Positions 34,904 to 44,054 of a stretch of DNA of 64,000 bases are shown piece after piece. The notes under the pieces are model-generated. The model saw only the letters and a list, made by a program, of their open reading frames with translations, did not search any database and had not been told where the DNA came from. The stretch is from Novosphingobium sp. FKTRR1. Lineage in GTDB: Bacteria; Pseudomonadota; Alphaproteobacteria; Sphingomonadales; Sphingomonadaceae. Position numbers and translations under genes: made by a program. Within the stretch, counting starts at the first letter, position 1; each line of letters starts with the position of its first letter. The stretch spans positions 12,501-76,500 of the forward strand of contig NZ_JAIZDA010000018.1 of the NCBI RefSeq assembly GCF_020404405.1, given 5' to 3'.

Positions 34904-35746
34904 TCAAAGGTTGCCCGAGACTTGCGGGAACCCGTCCGGTTCGGCAGCGGTCAGCGCGGCGACCAAGGCCTTGACCTTTTTCTGTCGCCATTGCGGCATC
35001 GGTGCGACCAGCCAGTAACCACGGCGGCAATTCTCGACCGGGCCCAATGCGCGGACCCGGCCGGCCGCCACGGCGGCCTCGCCCAGCAACAACGGCACCC
35101 GCGCCTTGCCCAGACCGGCGGCGGCGGCGCTGATCGCGGTGCCTGCATCGCCGACCGAAAACTGCGCCTCACGCGAATCGCCATCGGGCGCATGATCGCC
35201 CGGCCAGCCGATCCATGGCGCTTCGGAGCTGGCGTTGGGTGCAGCCACCACCAGCGTACCGGTCTCGCCCAGCGCCACGCCTTCCAGATCGCCCGGACCT
35301 TCGGCCCAGCGCACCGCCAGATCGAGGTTGGCTTCGGTGAAGTCGGTTTCGCCATCGCTGCCGATCAGGGCAAACCGCAATTGCGGGCTGGTCAGGCGGA
35401 AGGCGGCGAGCCGGGGGCTGAGCCAGGCGGCAAAGAAATCGCGCGGGCAGGCGATCGTGTAGACATGGCTCGATTGTCCGGCCTGCATCGCCTGCACGCC
35501 TTCTTCGAAGCGCAGGAACCCTTCGCGGATGGCATCGAGCCCGGACACCGCCTCATCGGTCAGTTCCAGACCCTTGGAGGTCCGGCGGAACAGCACGACG
35601 CCGAGCAAATCCTCAAGCGCGCGAATCTGTTGCCCCACCGCGGCGGGCGTGACCGCAAGTTCGTCGGCCGCGCGGGTGAACGACAGGTGCCGCGCTGCCG
35701 CATCGAGCACGCGCAGACCATTGAGGGGCAGATGCGTCCGCTTCAT
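34904..35746 (-). CDS. LysR-family transcriptional regulator, GcvA-like
   Basis: A 280-residue regulator. The winged-helix N-terminus reads LNGLRVLDAAARHLSFTRAA followed by DELAVTPAAVGQQIRALED, in the style of GcvA/AmpR-like LysR proteins. The effector domain is somewhat short. It is transcribed towards the divergent GGDEF-gene side and has no obvious divergent partner promoter target; a divergently read target gene is not apparent. Regulated genes are unknown. Confidence 0.88.
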   Translation of the reverse strand: MKRTHLPLNGLRVLDAAARHLSFTRAADELAVTPAAVGQQIRALEDLLGVVLFRRTSKGLELTDEAVSGLDAIREGFLRFEEGVQAMQAGQSSHVYTIACPRDFFAAWLSPRLAAFRLTSPQLRFALIGSDGETDFTEANLDLAVRWAEGPGDLEGVALGETGTLVVAAPNASSEAPWIGWPGDHAPDGDSREAQFSVGDAGTAISAAAAGLGKARVPLLLGEAAVAAGRVRALGPVENCRRGYWLVAPMPQWRQKKVKALVAALTAAEPDGFPQVSGNL

Positions 35747-35841
35747 GGGTTCCCTTCACGACGCCTGTGGCCATTTGTCAATCACCCGCCCGCACGCGCG
35801 GACCGCCCGGCCAATGCCACGCCGCCCACCGGACGTGATGC

Positions 35842-36240
35842 TCAGTCGGCCGGAGCAGGGGCCGCCAGCGGAAAATAGGGGATCGCCACCTCGAACAGCG
35901 AGCCATCGCCGCGGCGCATCGTGTAGTGCCCTTCCATGCTGCCCTGTGCGGTGCCAAGCGGACAGCCCGAAACATAGTCGTGCGACTGGCCGGGGCGCAA
36001 CAAGGGCTGTTCGCCGACCACGCCTTCGCCGTCGACGAAATTGACCAGCCCGCGCCCGTCGGTGATCCGCCAGTGGCGGGTCAGCAATTGCACCGGCTGA
36101 TTTGCCTCGTTCTCGATCCGGATGTGATAGACCCAGAACCACTTACCGGCATCCACGCGCGACTGTTCGGGCAGGAAATTGACGGCTACACGCACCGTCA
36201 CTCCGTCCGTGGTCGTGGCATGCTGAAAAAGGGCTTTCAT
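35842..36240 (-). CDS. apaG: ApaG protein
   Basis: A 132-residue protein of the ApaG/DUF525 immunoglobulin-like fold: VAVNFLPEQSRVDAGKWFWV, then YHIRIENEANQPVQLLTRHW, RITDGRG and the GEQPLLRPGQSHDYVSGCPL segment with TAQGSMEGHY. The family is found across proteobacteria, with unclear biochemical role (linked to Co2+ resistance and diadenosine metabolism). ATG 36240 is chosen; the frame is open 90 bases further up without similarity. Divergent from recO. Confidence 0.92.
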   Translation of the reverse strand: MKALFQHATTTDGVTVRVAVNFLPEQSRVDAGKWFWVYHIRIENEANQPVQLLTRHWRITDGRGLVNFVDGEGVVGEQPLLRPGQSHDYVSGCPLGTAQGSMEGHYTMRRGDGSLFEVAIPYFPLAAPAPAD

Positions 36241-36374
36241 GGGAAAAGAGACTAGCCCGATTCGTCCGCGCTTCCAACGACGATCTTGCTCGGCTCGCCG
36301 CGCAAGTGGCGCAAGGTGCCAAGCGGCCATGGCTGGTGCCCGGACGATCGCGGCGTGGATGCGCTGATGCCGCG

Positions 36375-36986
36375 ATGATGCAGGTCAACGCCCCCGCGAT
36401 CCTGTGCGCCGTGATCCCGCATGGCGAACACGGCGCGGTCGTGCGCCTGCTTACCGCAGCGCACGGCCTTGTCGGCGCTTATGTGGCGGGCGCGCGCGGG
36501 CGCGATCTGCGGCCCTTGCTGATTCCCGGCAACACGCTGGCGGTGGAAGTGCGTGCGCGGGCTGCCACCCGTCTGCCTTCCGCCCGCGTCGAACTGCTGG
36601 TCAGCCGCGCCCCATGGATGACCGAACCGCTCGCCGGAGCGGGGATCGGCTGGGCCACCGCGCTGGCCGCCGCAAGTTTGCCTGAGGGGCATCCCTATCC
36701 CGCGCTGCACGCCGCGCTCGACGCGCTGCTCGACGCCATCTGCCATGCGCCCTCGGCTCGCGGCTGGGCGCGCGTGCTGGCCGGGTTCGAAGCCTTGCTG
36801 CTGCGCGAGGTCGGTTATGGCGGCGCCGTGGCTCCCCCACCCGACGAGCCATGGCCCGAACTGATCGTCCGGCTGGAACGCCTGGGGCAGGCCATCGGCA
36901 ACCGACTGCTTGCCGATCGGCGCCGTGATGTTATGGGCGCGCGCACGATACTGCTCGACCGGTTGCGCCGGATCGGGGCGGATTGA
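36375..36986 (+). CDS. recO: DNA repair protein RecO
   Basis: A 203-residue protein. The N-terminal OB fold reads [20 protein letters not shown], then [20 protein letters not shown]. The C-terminal helical part carries [13 protein letters not shown]. It is shorter than E. coli RecO (242), and the zinc-binding cysteines found in some members are absent. RecO helps load RecA at single-strand gaps. Start at tandem ATG-ATG 36375/36378. Confidence 0.85.
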   Translation: MMQVNAPAILCAVIPHGEHGAVVRLLTAAHGLVGAYVAGARGRDLRPLLIPGNTLAVEVRARAATRLPSARVELLVSRAPWMTEPLAGAGIGWATALAAASLPEGHPYPALHAALDALLDAICHAPSARGWARVLAGFEALLLREVGYGGAVAPPPDEPWPELIVRLERLGQAIGNRLLADRRRDVMGARTILLDRLRRIGAD

Positions 36987-37014
36987 CCGGAACGACACAA
37001 ACAGGATGAGCGCC

Positions 37015-38070
37015 ATGAAGATTGCAGTTCTGCCCGGCGACGGCATCGGCCCCGAAGTGACCCGCGAGGCCATACGCGTGATCGAGGCGCTCGATCTCGG
37101 CATCGCGCTGGCAGAGGCGCCGGTCGGTGGCGCCGCCTACAAGGCGCAAGGCCATCCGCTCCCGCCCGCCGCGCTGGCTGTGGCCGAGGAATCGGACGCC
37201 ATCCTGTTCGGCGCGGTGGGCGATCCCGACTGCGACCGGCTTGATCGCCATCTGCGCCCCGAACAGGCGATCCTCGGCTTGCGCAAGGCGCTGACGCTGT
37301 TTGCCAACTTGCGCCCGGCGCGGGTGTTCAAGGGGCTTGAGGACCATTCGGCACTGCGTCCCGAAGTGGCCTCGGCCATCGACCTGCTGATCGTGCGCGA
37401 GCTGAACGGCGACGTCTACTTCGGCGAAAAGGGCTTCCGCACCGCCGTCGATGGCAGCCGCGAAGGCTATGACGTGATGTCCTACAACGAGGGCGAGGTG
37501 CGCCGCATCGCGCATGTCGGCTTCCGCGCCGCGCAAGGCCGCCGGGGCAAGCTGTGCAGCGTGGACAAGGCCAACGTGCTCGAAACCAGCCAGTTGTGGC
37601 GCGACGTGGTGATCGACGTGGCCCGCGACTATCCCGATGTCGCGCTCGAACACATGTATGTCGACAACGCGGCGATGCAACTGGTGCGCAACCCCGGCCA
37701 GTTCGACGTGGTCGTCACCGGCAACCTGTTCGGCGACATCCTGTCCGATCAGGCCAGCATGTGCGTCGGCTCGATCGGCATGCTCGCCAGCGCCTCGCTG
37801 GGCGAGCGCCAGACCGCTTACGGAACCTATGGTCTGTATGAGCCGATCCACGGCTCGGCCCCCGACATCGCGGGCAAGGGCCTGGCCAATCCCATGGCGA
37901 CGATCCTGTCGGCCGCCATGCTGCTGCGCCACTCGCTTGGCCTGGCCGACGCCGCCGACCGCATCGAGGCCGCCGTGGCCGCAACGCTTGAAGCAGGTGT
38001 CCTTGGACGGGATCTTGGCGGCAGCGCGGGCACCACGGAAATTGGTGACGCCGTGCTCGCAAGGCTGTAA
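37015..38070 (+). CDS. leuB: 3-isopropylmalate dehydrogenase
   Basis: A 351-residue enzyme of leucine synthesis. Family segments are [30 protein letters not shown], the NAD-binding and catalytic DRxxxD-type strand [12 protein letters not shown], and [20 protein letters not shown]. It oxidises and decarboxylates 3-isopropylmalate with NAD+. ATG 37015 has AGGA eight bases upstream; ATG 37006 has its ribosome site too close. No other leu genes are adjacent. Confidence 0.96.
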   Translation: MKIAVLPGDGIGPEVTREAIRVIEALDLGIALAEAPVGGAAYKAQGHPLPPAALAVAEESDAILFGAVGDPDCDRLDRHLRPEQAILGLRKALTLFANLRPARVFKGLEDHSALRPEVASAIDLLIVRELNGDVYFGEKGFRTAVDGSREGYDVMSYNEGEVRRIAHVGFRAAQGRRGKLCSVDKANVLETSQLWRDVVIDVARDYPDVALEHMYVDNAAMQLVRNPGQFDVVVTGNLFGDILSDQASMCVGSIGMLASASLGERQTAYGTYGLYEPIHGSAPDIAGKGLANPMATILSAAMLLRHSLGLADAADRIEAAVAATLEAGVLGRDLGGSAGTTEIGDAVLARL

Positions 38071-38081
38071 GCGCCCGCATC

Positions 38082-39206
38082 ATGCTGCAACTTGCCGTCA
38101 TCCTGCCCACGTTCAACGAACGCAAGAACATCGCGCTGATGGTCGAGCGCCTTGATGCCGCGCTTGCCGGCTTGCGCTGGGAAGCCATTTTCGTCGACGA
38201 CAACAGCCCCGACGGCACCGCCGACGAGGCGCGCCGCATCGCTCGCGACGATCCGCGCATCCGGGTGATCGAGCGGATCGGTCGGCGCGGGCTTGCCTCT
38301 GCCGCGATCGAGGGCATGTGCGCCAGCGCCGCCCCGGTCGTCGCGGTCATGGATGCCGACGGCCAGCATGACGAAACCCTGCTGCCCCAGATGTATGCGG
38401 CGGTCACCAGCGGCGAATACGATGTGGCCTACGCCTCGCGCTTTGCCGAGGGCGCCAGCACCGAGGCATGGGGCCGCCCCGACCGGGTCAAGGCTTCGGG
38501 CTTTGCCAACGCCATCGCGCGCCGGGTGACCGGCGTCGATCTGACCGATCCGATGAGCGGCTTCTTCATGCTGCGCGCCGAGACCCTGCGCGCCGATGCG
38601 CACCGTCTGTCGGGCGTCGGCTTCAAGATTTTGCTCGATATTCTGGCAACCGTTGACCGGCCGCTGCGGGTCAAGGAATTTCCTCTCAATTTTGCGGCGC
38701 GTATGGAAGGCGAATCGAAACTGGACCGGACCGTCGTTTTCGAATTTCTGGTGGGCCTCTATGACAAGTGGCTCGGCCGGATAATTCCCACCCGCTTTGC
38801 ACTGTTCGGCACCGTCGGTGCGCTGGGTGCGATCGTCCATCTGACCGTGCTGTCAGCGGTGCTGCACTTGTTCGGCGCGCAGTTTCAGGTGAGCCACTAT
38901 CCCAAGGAAGCGGCGTTCATCGTTGGCCAGACGCTGGCCTCGCTCACCGCGATGACCTTCAACTTCGTGCTCAACAACGAGCTGACCTATTCGGACAAGC
39001 GGTTGCGCGGGTTCGGCCCCTATTTGCGCGGCTGGCTGAAGTTTGCCGCGACTTGCGCTTTCGGCATGCTCGCCAACATCGGCGTTTCGACCGCGCTCAT
39101 CCGCATCGGCGTGCACACTTATCCTGCCGCGATCGCAGGTATCATCCTTGCTTCGGTGTGGAACTTCGCGCTGTCGAGCAAGTTCGTGTGGGGCAAATAC
39201 GGCTGA
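38082..39206 (+). CDS. polyprenol-phosphate sugar synthase (DPM1-type) fused to GtrA domain
   Basis: A 374-residue protein. Residues 1-230 are a GT2 domain: AVILPTFNERKNIALMVERL, then FVDDNSPDGT and AVMDADGQHDE (DxD), SGFFMLR. Residues about 235-374 form a four-helix GtrA-like membrane domain (FALFGTVGALGAIVHL, LTAMTFNFVLNNELTYS). It would transfer mannose or glucose from a nucleotide sugar to a lipid carrier and help flip the product. The convergent GT39 gene just after it is a natural user of such a lipid-linked sugar. Confidence 0.9.
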   Translation: MLQLAVILPTFNERKNIALMVERLDAALAGLRWEAIFVDDNSPDGTADEARRIARDDPRIRVIERIGRRGLASAAIEGMCASAAPVVAVMDADGQHDETLLPQMYAAVTSGEYDVAYASRFAEGASTEAWGRPDRVKASGFANAIARRVTGVDLTDPMSGFFMLRAETLRADAHRLSGVGFKILLDILATVDRPLRVKEFPLNFAARMEGESKLDRTVVFEFLVGLYDKWLGRIIPTRFALFGTVGALGAIVHLTVLSAVLHLFGAQFQVSHYPKEAAFIVGQTLASLTAMTFNFVLNNELTYSDKRLRGFGPYLRGWLKFAATCAFGMLANIGVSTALIRIGVHTYPAAIAGIILASVWNFALSSKFVWGKYG

Positions 39207-39235
39207 GCGGAATGCGCCTGGCGTGGCGTGCCCCG

Positions 39236-40573
39236 CTATTGCCAGCTGTGCAGCCACATCCACGTGCGGTAGGCCGCCTTCATCGTCGGTAAGGGCGCGG
39301 CCGAGATGATCGGGTAGAACCCGACAAAGATCGCCAGCGTCAGCGCCAGCGAAGCGCGCAGCGGCCAGCGCAAGCCCTGTTCCCACCATTCGCCCAGAAC
39401 CAGCGCCAGCGCCGCCATCACGAATACGGCGGCCAGCGCATAGTGGTAATAGAACTGCACCGGCTTGCCGTTGATCGCCCAGAACACCAGCGACAACACA
39501 TAGAGCAGCGCCACGCCTTGCTTGAGCCGTGGCCGCGCTCCATCCCCGCGCCAACCCTCCCACGCGCACAGCAGCAGCGCGGGCAAACCGGCAAGCATGG
39601 TGAACGGGTGGCCGACCATCAGGATGCCACGCTGCGCGCCGTCGACCGGGGCATAGAGGAACCAGATCGGCCGCAAGTTGAACATCCACTGCCACCACCG
39701 GCTCATGTAGCGGTGCGGCTTCACCACGCTGTCCTGCAGGTGCAGCATGTAAGTCTGCCATGGGATCAGCCCGCGCAGCGTCATCGGCTGCACCTGATAG
39801 AAGAAGGCGGGCGCAAACGTGGCGAAATAAGTCAGCACCGGCACCAGACCGAGCCATACCACCGCTTCGATCAGCGAGACGCCCCGAACCGGCGCATAGC
39901 GCGTGCCGAACAGCCATTCGGCCAGCGTGGCACCGGTGACCTTGCGCCCCGGCGTGTGGTGGACCAGCCCGACCGCGCGCGCGCGATCCCAGGCAAACAG
40001 CAGGCCGGGCGTGACCATCAGCGGAATGACGTTCCACTTGCCCCCCAGCGACAGCCCCATGAACACCCCGGCCAGCAGCAGGTGCCAGCGGCGGCACCTG
40101 GCCCAGGCCAGCGACCATTGCCAGAACGCCAGCGCCATCATCGAGAGCATCGCCATGTCGAGCATCGCGATCCGGCTGAGGATGAACCACTGGAAGTTGG
40201 TGGCAAGGAACACCCCGAACAGCAGCGTCGTCACCCGCGAACGGCTGGCCCACCACACCGCGCGGGTTGCGCCGAACAGGCCCAGCGTTCCGGCCACCAG
40301 ATTGGGCAGCCGCCAGCCGAACGGTGTATCACCGACCAGCTTCATGCCGAGCGCAATGAACTCCTTGCCCAGCAACGGATGCTCGGGGTTCAACCGCCGG
40401 GTCAGATCGATCAGCCGCCGCGCCGCAGGCAGGTAGTGGATCTCGTCGAACATCGGCCGCGAAGGGATGCCCAGCCGGATCAGGCCGAGCAGAAAGAAGG
40501 CAAGCACGATCAACCAGATCGCCAGCAGCGGATCGGGCCGACCGAGGGCGGCAGCAAGGCGGTGGCGCAGCAT
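39236..40573 (-). CDS. GT39/PMT-type protein mannosyltransferase
   Basis: About 445 residues with 10-12 helices. RPMFDEIHYLPAARRL contains the Asp-Glu catalytic pair of the first periplasmic loop. HPLLGKEFIALGMKLVG and FGWRLPNLVAGTLGLFG are PMT signatures, and QWSLAW and LSLGGKWN follow the same pattern. It transfers a sugar from a polyprenyl phosphate carrier to a protein or other acceptor. ATG 40573 gives the usual short N-terminus; 40669 would overlap the metZ start. It converges with the DPM1-type gene. Confidence 0.85.
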   Translation of the reverse strand: MLRHRLAAALGRPDPLLAIWLIVLAFFLLGLIRLGIPSRPMFDEIHYLPAARRLIDLTRRLNPEHPLLGKEFIALGMKLVGDTPFGWRLPNLVAGTLGLFGATRAVWWASRSRVTTLLFGVFLATNFQWFILSRIAMLDMAMLSMMALAFWQWSLAWARCRRWHLLLAGVFMGLSLGGKWNVIPLMVTPGLLFAWDRARAVGLVHHTPGRKVTGATLAEWLFGTRYAPVRGVSLIEAVVWLGLVPVLTYFATFAPAFFYQVQPMTLRGLIPWQTYMLHLQDSVVKPHRYMSRWWQWMFNLRPIWFLYAPVDGAQRGILMVGHPFTMLAGLPALLLCAWEGWRGDGARPRLKQGVALLYVLSLVFWAINGKPVQFYYHYALAAVFVMAALALVLGEWWEQGLRWPLRASLALTLAIFVGFYPIISAAPLPTMKAAYRTWMWLHSWQ

Positions 40574-40658
40574 GAGGCGCGGCTGATACGCCAATACGAC
40601 GCGCGCGCGCAATGGTCCGGCTTGCACGCGCCCGCGCTCGCTCTTAAGGCGCTGCGTC

Positions 40659-41867
40659 ATGAAGCGCACAACCGGTCAGGACCGTTCGATCACGCGCCAG
40701 TGGCGCCCCGCAACCCAGGCCGTCCGCGGCGGCACCTGGCGTTCCGAAATGGGTGAGACGAGCGAGGCCCTGTTCCTCACCTCGGGCTACACGTATGACG
40801 ATGCCGCCACCGTCGCCGCGCGCTTTGCCGGTGAGCAGGATGGCATGACGTATTCGCGTCTGCAGAACCCCACCGTGCAGATGCTTGAAGAACGCATCGC
40901 CTTGCTCGAAGGGGCTGAGGCTTGCCGCGCGCAGGCGAGCGGGATGGCGGCGATGACCACCGCGCTGTTGTGCCAGCTTTCGGCGGGCGATCACGTGGTC
41001 GCGGCCAAGGCGGCGTTCGGCTCATGCCGCTGGCTGGTCGACAATCTGCTGCCCCGCTTCGGTATCAGCGGCACCACGATCGATGCAGGCGACAACGCCG
41101 CGTGGGAAGCCGCGATCAGGCCGAACACCAAAGTGTTCTTCTTCGAAAGCCCGGCCAACCCGACGATGGATCTGGTCGATCTGGAGTTCGTCTGCACGCT
41201 GGCGCGCAAACACGGCATCGTCACGGTGGTGGACAATGCCTTTGCCACGAGCGCCTTGCAGCGTCCGCTCGATTTCGGCGCCGACGTCGTTGCCTATTCG
41301 GCCACCAAGATGATGGATGGACAGGGCCGGGTGCTGGCGGGCGCGGTCTGCGGTTCGAACGATTTCATCAACAACGTGCTGTTGCCGTTCCAGCGCAACA
41401 CCGGCCCCAACTGCGCGCCCTTCAATGCGTGGGTCGTGCTCAAGGGGCTGGAAACGCTCGACTTGCGCATCCAGCGCCAAAGCGAGAGCGCGCTCAAGGT
41501 CGCGCAGTTCCTTGAACCGCGCGTGCCGCGCACGCTCTATCCGTTCCTGCCCGGCCATCCGCAGCACGCGCTGGCGCTCAAGCAGATGAAGGCGGGCGGA
41601 TCGATCCTGTCGATCGTGCTCGATGGCGGGCGCGAACAGGCGCACGGGCTGCTCGACGCGCTCGAACTGATCGACATCTCCAACAACATTGGCGATTCGC
41701 GCTCGCTGATGTGCCATCCGGCCTCGTCCACCCACCACGGCGTGGGTGCCGAAACCCGTGCCGACATGGGCGTGGGCGAAGGGATGCTGCGGCTGAACGT
41801 CGGGCTGGAAGACCCCGACGACGTGATCGAGGATCTGGATCAGGCGTTGCGCCGCGTAGGACTTTGA
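40659..41867 (+). CDS. metZ: O-succinylhomoserine sulfhydrylase
   Basis: A 402-residue PLP enzyme of the Cys/Met metabolism family. TRQWRPATQAVRGGT, YSRLQNPTVQMLEERIALLE and ASGMAAMTTALL are the N-terminal signatures. The PLP lysine is in AYSATKMMDGQGR, and the C-terminus has HPASSTHHGV. It makes homocysteine from O-succinylhomoserine and sulfide. MetZ is favoured over cystathionine gamma-synthase by the WRPATQAVRGG start seen in alphaproteobacterial MetZ. Divergent from the PMT-type gene. Confidence 0.93.
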   Translation: MKRTTGQDRSITRQWRPATQAVRGGTWRSEMGETSEALFLTSGYTYDDAATVAARFAGEQDGMTYSRLQNPTVQMLEERIALLEGAEACRAQASGMAAMTTALLCQLSAGDHVVAAKAAFGSCRWLVDNLLPRFGISGTTIDAGDNAAWEAAIRPNTKVFFFESPANPTMDLVDLEFVCTLARKHGIVTVVDNAFATSALQRPLDFGADVVAYSATKMMDGQGRVLAGAVCGSNDFINNVLLPFQRNTGPNCAPFNAWVVLKGLETLDLRIQRQSESALKVAQFLEPRVPRTLYPFLPGHPQHALALKQMKAGGSILSIVLDGGREQAHGLLDALELIDISNNIGDSRSLMCHPASSTHHGVGAETRADMGVGEGMLRLNVGLEDPDDVIEDLDQALRRVGL

Positions 41868-41874
41868 TCCCGGT

Positions 41875-42114
41875 TCAGGCGACCCGATCGACCTGTTCGT
41901 AGGTGCGGGGGAGCGGCGCGGCCGTCTCCTCCGCCGCCTCGCTCAGCAACAGCCGCACGTGCGGACTGGGCACGCTGACGATTTCGCCCGTGGCCTCGAT
42001 CGCGGCAACCCAGATCAGATCCTGGCCCTGGCCACGCTCGATCACCCCGATCGCATGGGCACTGCCCTTGTCCACGACATGCAGGCGGACAACGGGATCG
42101 AGTTGGGTGAACAT
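41875..42114 (-). CDS. small conserved protein of unknown function
   Basis: A 79-residue protein starting MFTQLDPVVRLHVVDKG, with IWVAAIEATGEIVSVPSP in the middle. I recognise similar short proteins in other sphingomonads and rhizobia (pattern 'pure beta-strand, xWxxxxDxTGE'), none with a known role. ATG 42114 is used rather than 42126. Lies convergent and only 7 bp from metZ. Confidence 0.6.
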   Translation of the reverse strand: MFTQLDPVVRLHVVDKGSAHAIGVIERGQGQDLIWVAAIEATGEIVSVPSPHVRLLLSEAAEETAAPLPRTYEQVDRVA

Positions 42115-42160
42115 GGCCGGCTCCAAGGCATGAACATCATGCGCGATGAGCCGGCAAACG

Positions 42161-42184
42161 CCTGAAACTCAACAAGGTTTCAGG
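42161..42184. terminator. perfect hairpin between two minus-strand genes
   Basis: CCTGAAAC at 42161-42168 pairs with GTTTCAGG at 42177-42184 across an 8-base loop. It lies just after the ubiK stop. There is no T-run on the 3' side of the minus strand, so it may be a weak or rho-assisted terminator or a 3' stabiliser. Confidence 0.35.
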
Positions 42185-42198
42185 CGGGAATAAAAAAA

Positions 42199-42483
42199 TC
42201 AGTCCGAAAGCGCCCCTTCGGCCCCACCGCCTGCGCGCGCCGCCGCATCCGCTTCGAGCGCGGCGATCCGCAGCTTGAGCGCCTCAACCTCCTCGCGCGC
42301 GGTGGCGGCGAGATCCTTGACCGCGTCGAATTCGTCACGGGTCACGAAGTCCAGCCCGCCGAACAGTTCCTTGGCTTTTTCCCGCGCGGTTTCGCCCGCT
42401 TCACGGCCCACGCCGGCCAGCGTTCCGGCGGCGCTGTTGAGCAGCTTGACGAAGTCGGCGAGGAGCGGGTTTTCGCTTTGCAT
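42199..42483 (-). CDS. ubiK: ubiquinone biosynthesis accessory factor UbiK
   Basis: A 94-residue helical protein of the BMFP/YqiC family: NPLLADFVKLLNSAAGTLAG, then FVTRDEFDAVKDLAATAREE and a C-terminal coiled coil VEALKLRIAALEADAAA. UbiK supports ubiquinone synthesis under aerobic conditions and binds the UbiJ scaffold in E. coli. ATG 42483 (MQSEN) fits the family start; ATG 42492 is an alternative. Confidence 0.85.
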   Translation of the reverse strand: MQSENPLLADFVKLLNSAAGTLAGVGREAGETAREKAKELFGGLDFVTRDEFDAVKDLAATAREEVEALKLRIAALEADAAARAGGGAEGALSD

Positions 42484-42586
42484 GGCACGCATGATCCCAG
42501 GAAGTGACGGTGGCGGCTACATGGTGCCGCAGCGCCCGCATCGCAAGGGACAATTCAGCACAGCGACGCACGACGCACGCAAGCCG

Positions 42587-43141
42587 TCACAGTTCGACCC
42601 GCACGGTTGCCCCCGAACCGCTGGCGCCGTCGGCTTGCGGATTGAGTTGCAGGATCTGCAGGTTGAGCGAGGAAGCAAAGCAGACCCACGCCAGATAGGG
42701 CAGCAGCAGCATCCCGGCCACGCGCCGCACCCGCCAGAACAGCACCGTGGTGACGAGCAGCGCAACCGCCAGCGCCACGATCAGCCCAAGCGCCAGCGAA
42801 ATCTGGTGCATCATGAAGAATGCCGGGCTCCACGCCAGATTGACCAGCAGTTGCACGACGAAGGCGGTGACCGCCAGCCCCTGTCCCCGCGCACCGCGCG
42901 CCGAACAGACCAGCGCCAGCGCCAGCCCCATCATCACGTAAAGGATGGACCAGACGATCGGGAATGCCAATGGGGGCGGGTACAGCGCGGGCTTGACCAG
43001 CGCGGCGAACCACGGATTGTCGGGCACGCTTCCGGCCGCCCGGCCCGAGAGGAAACCAAGCCCCAGACACGAAGGTACGGTGAACAATGACCAGCGAATG
43101 ATGCTGGCCCTCAATTGGGCAGGAGAAGCAATCTGTTGCAT
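42587..43141 (-). CDS. tspO: TspO/MBR family tryptophan-rich sensory protein
   Basis: A 184-residue, five-helix protein. NPWFAALVKPALYPPPLAFPIVWSILYVMMGL is the defining region (seen at residues about 45-75), with NLAWSPAFF and Trp/Phe-rich helix ends following. TspO proteins bind porphyrins and cholesterol-like ligands, and in alphaproteobacteria modulate tetrapyrrole and stress responses. ATG 43141 matches the family start. Stands alone between ubiK and tlyA. Confidence 0.9.
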   Translation of the reverse strand: MQQIASPAQLRASIIRWSLFTVPSCLGLGFLSGRAAGSVPDNPWFAALVKPALYPPPLAFPIVWSILYVMMGLALALVCSARGARGQGLAVTAFVVQLLVNLAWSPAFFMMHQISLALGLIVALAVALLVTTVLFWRVRRVAGMLLLPYLAWVCFASSLNLQILQLNPQADGASGSGATVRVEL

Positions 43142-43261
43142 GGTACCCGCAAAAAACTGTTGCCGACCCGCTTGACCGGCCCGGCAGGGACCGGCGAGCA
43201 TGCCGATTCGCGAGTGATATTGGACGGCAGATCGCCAAACGGCAATCTTGGTTAAGCTCCG

Positions 43262-44029
43262 TTACCGTGCAGCTACGATCAGGAACTCGACATTGCCTTC
43301 GGGGCCGGTGATCGGACTTTCGACAATGCCTTGCACATCAAAGCCTTCGGCCACCAGCCAGGCCTGCACTTCGGCGCAGACGCGGGCATGGAGCGCGGGG
43401 TCGCGGACCACGCCACCCTTGCCCACTTCGCCCCGCCCAACCTCGAACTGCGGCTTGATCAGCGCGACCAACCGCGTCGGCCGGGAAGCCAGCGCCAGCG
43501 GCACTTCGAGCACCTTGCGCAAGGCGATGAAGCTGGCGTCGCACACCACCCAGGTAGCCGCCTTGTCGATCTGCGCCGGGGTGAGCACGCGCGCACTGGT
43601 CTGTTCGAGCACGGTAACGCGCGGATCCTGCCGCAATTTCCACGCCAACTGGTTCGTGCCCGAATCAACCGCGAACACATGAGCTGCTCCGTTCTGGAGC
43701 AGAACGTCGGTAAAGCCGCCGGTCGAACTGCCGATATCCATCGCCACGACGCCCGTGGGGTCGAGCCCGAAGTGCGCAATGGCATGCGCCAGCTTGATCC
43801 CGCCGCGGCTGACCCACGGGTGATCGCGGCCGCGCACGTCCAGCGGCGCATCGCCGGGAACCGTCTGCCCCGCCTTGGCCACCTTCATCTCGCCGACAAA
43901 CACCAGCCCCGCCAGGATCAGCGCCTGCGCGCGCGCGCGGCTTTCGACCAGACCGCGCTCGACCAGCAACTGATCGACACGCTGTTTCTTTGCAGCGGCT
44001 TGCGGACGGGGGGTCTGGCTTGTGGTCAC
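43262..44029 (-). CDS. tlyA: TlyA-type rRNA 2'-O-methyltransferase
   Basis: A 255-residue protein. An N-terminal S4 RNA-binding domain (KQRVDQLLVERGLVESRAR, then GLVFVGEMKVAKAGQTVPG) precedes a Rossmann methyltransferase with SAM motif MDIGSSTGGFTDVLLQNGA. DASFIALRKVLEVPLAL and ALIKPQFEVGRGEVGKGGV are the family's catalytic strands. TlyA methylates 16S and 23S rRNA. GTG 44029 has GGAAGAG about nine bases upstream; ATG 44056 is an alternative that would overlap the divergent gene's start. Confidence 0.9.
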   Translation of the reverse strand: MTTSQTPRPQAAAKKQRVDQLLVERGLVESRARAQALILAGLVFVGEMKVAKAGQTVPGDAPLDVRGRDHPWVSRGGIKLAHAIAHFGLDPTGVVAMDIGSSTGGFTDVLLQNGAAHVFAVDSGTNQLAWKLRQDPRVTVLEQTSARVLTPAQIDKAATWVVCDASFIALRKVLEVPLALASRPTRLVALIKPQFEVGRGEVGKGGVVRDPALHARVCAEVQAWLVAEGFDVQGIVESPITGPEGNVEFLIVAAR

Positions 44030-44054
44030 GGGCAGTCTCTTCCATAGACAGGGC

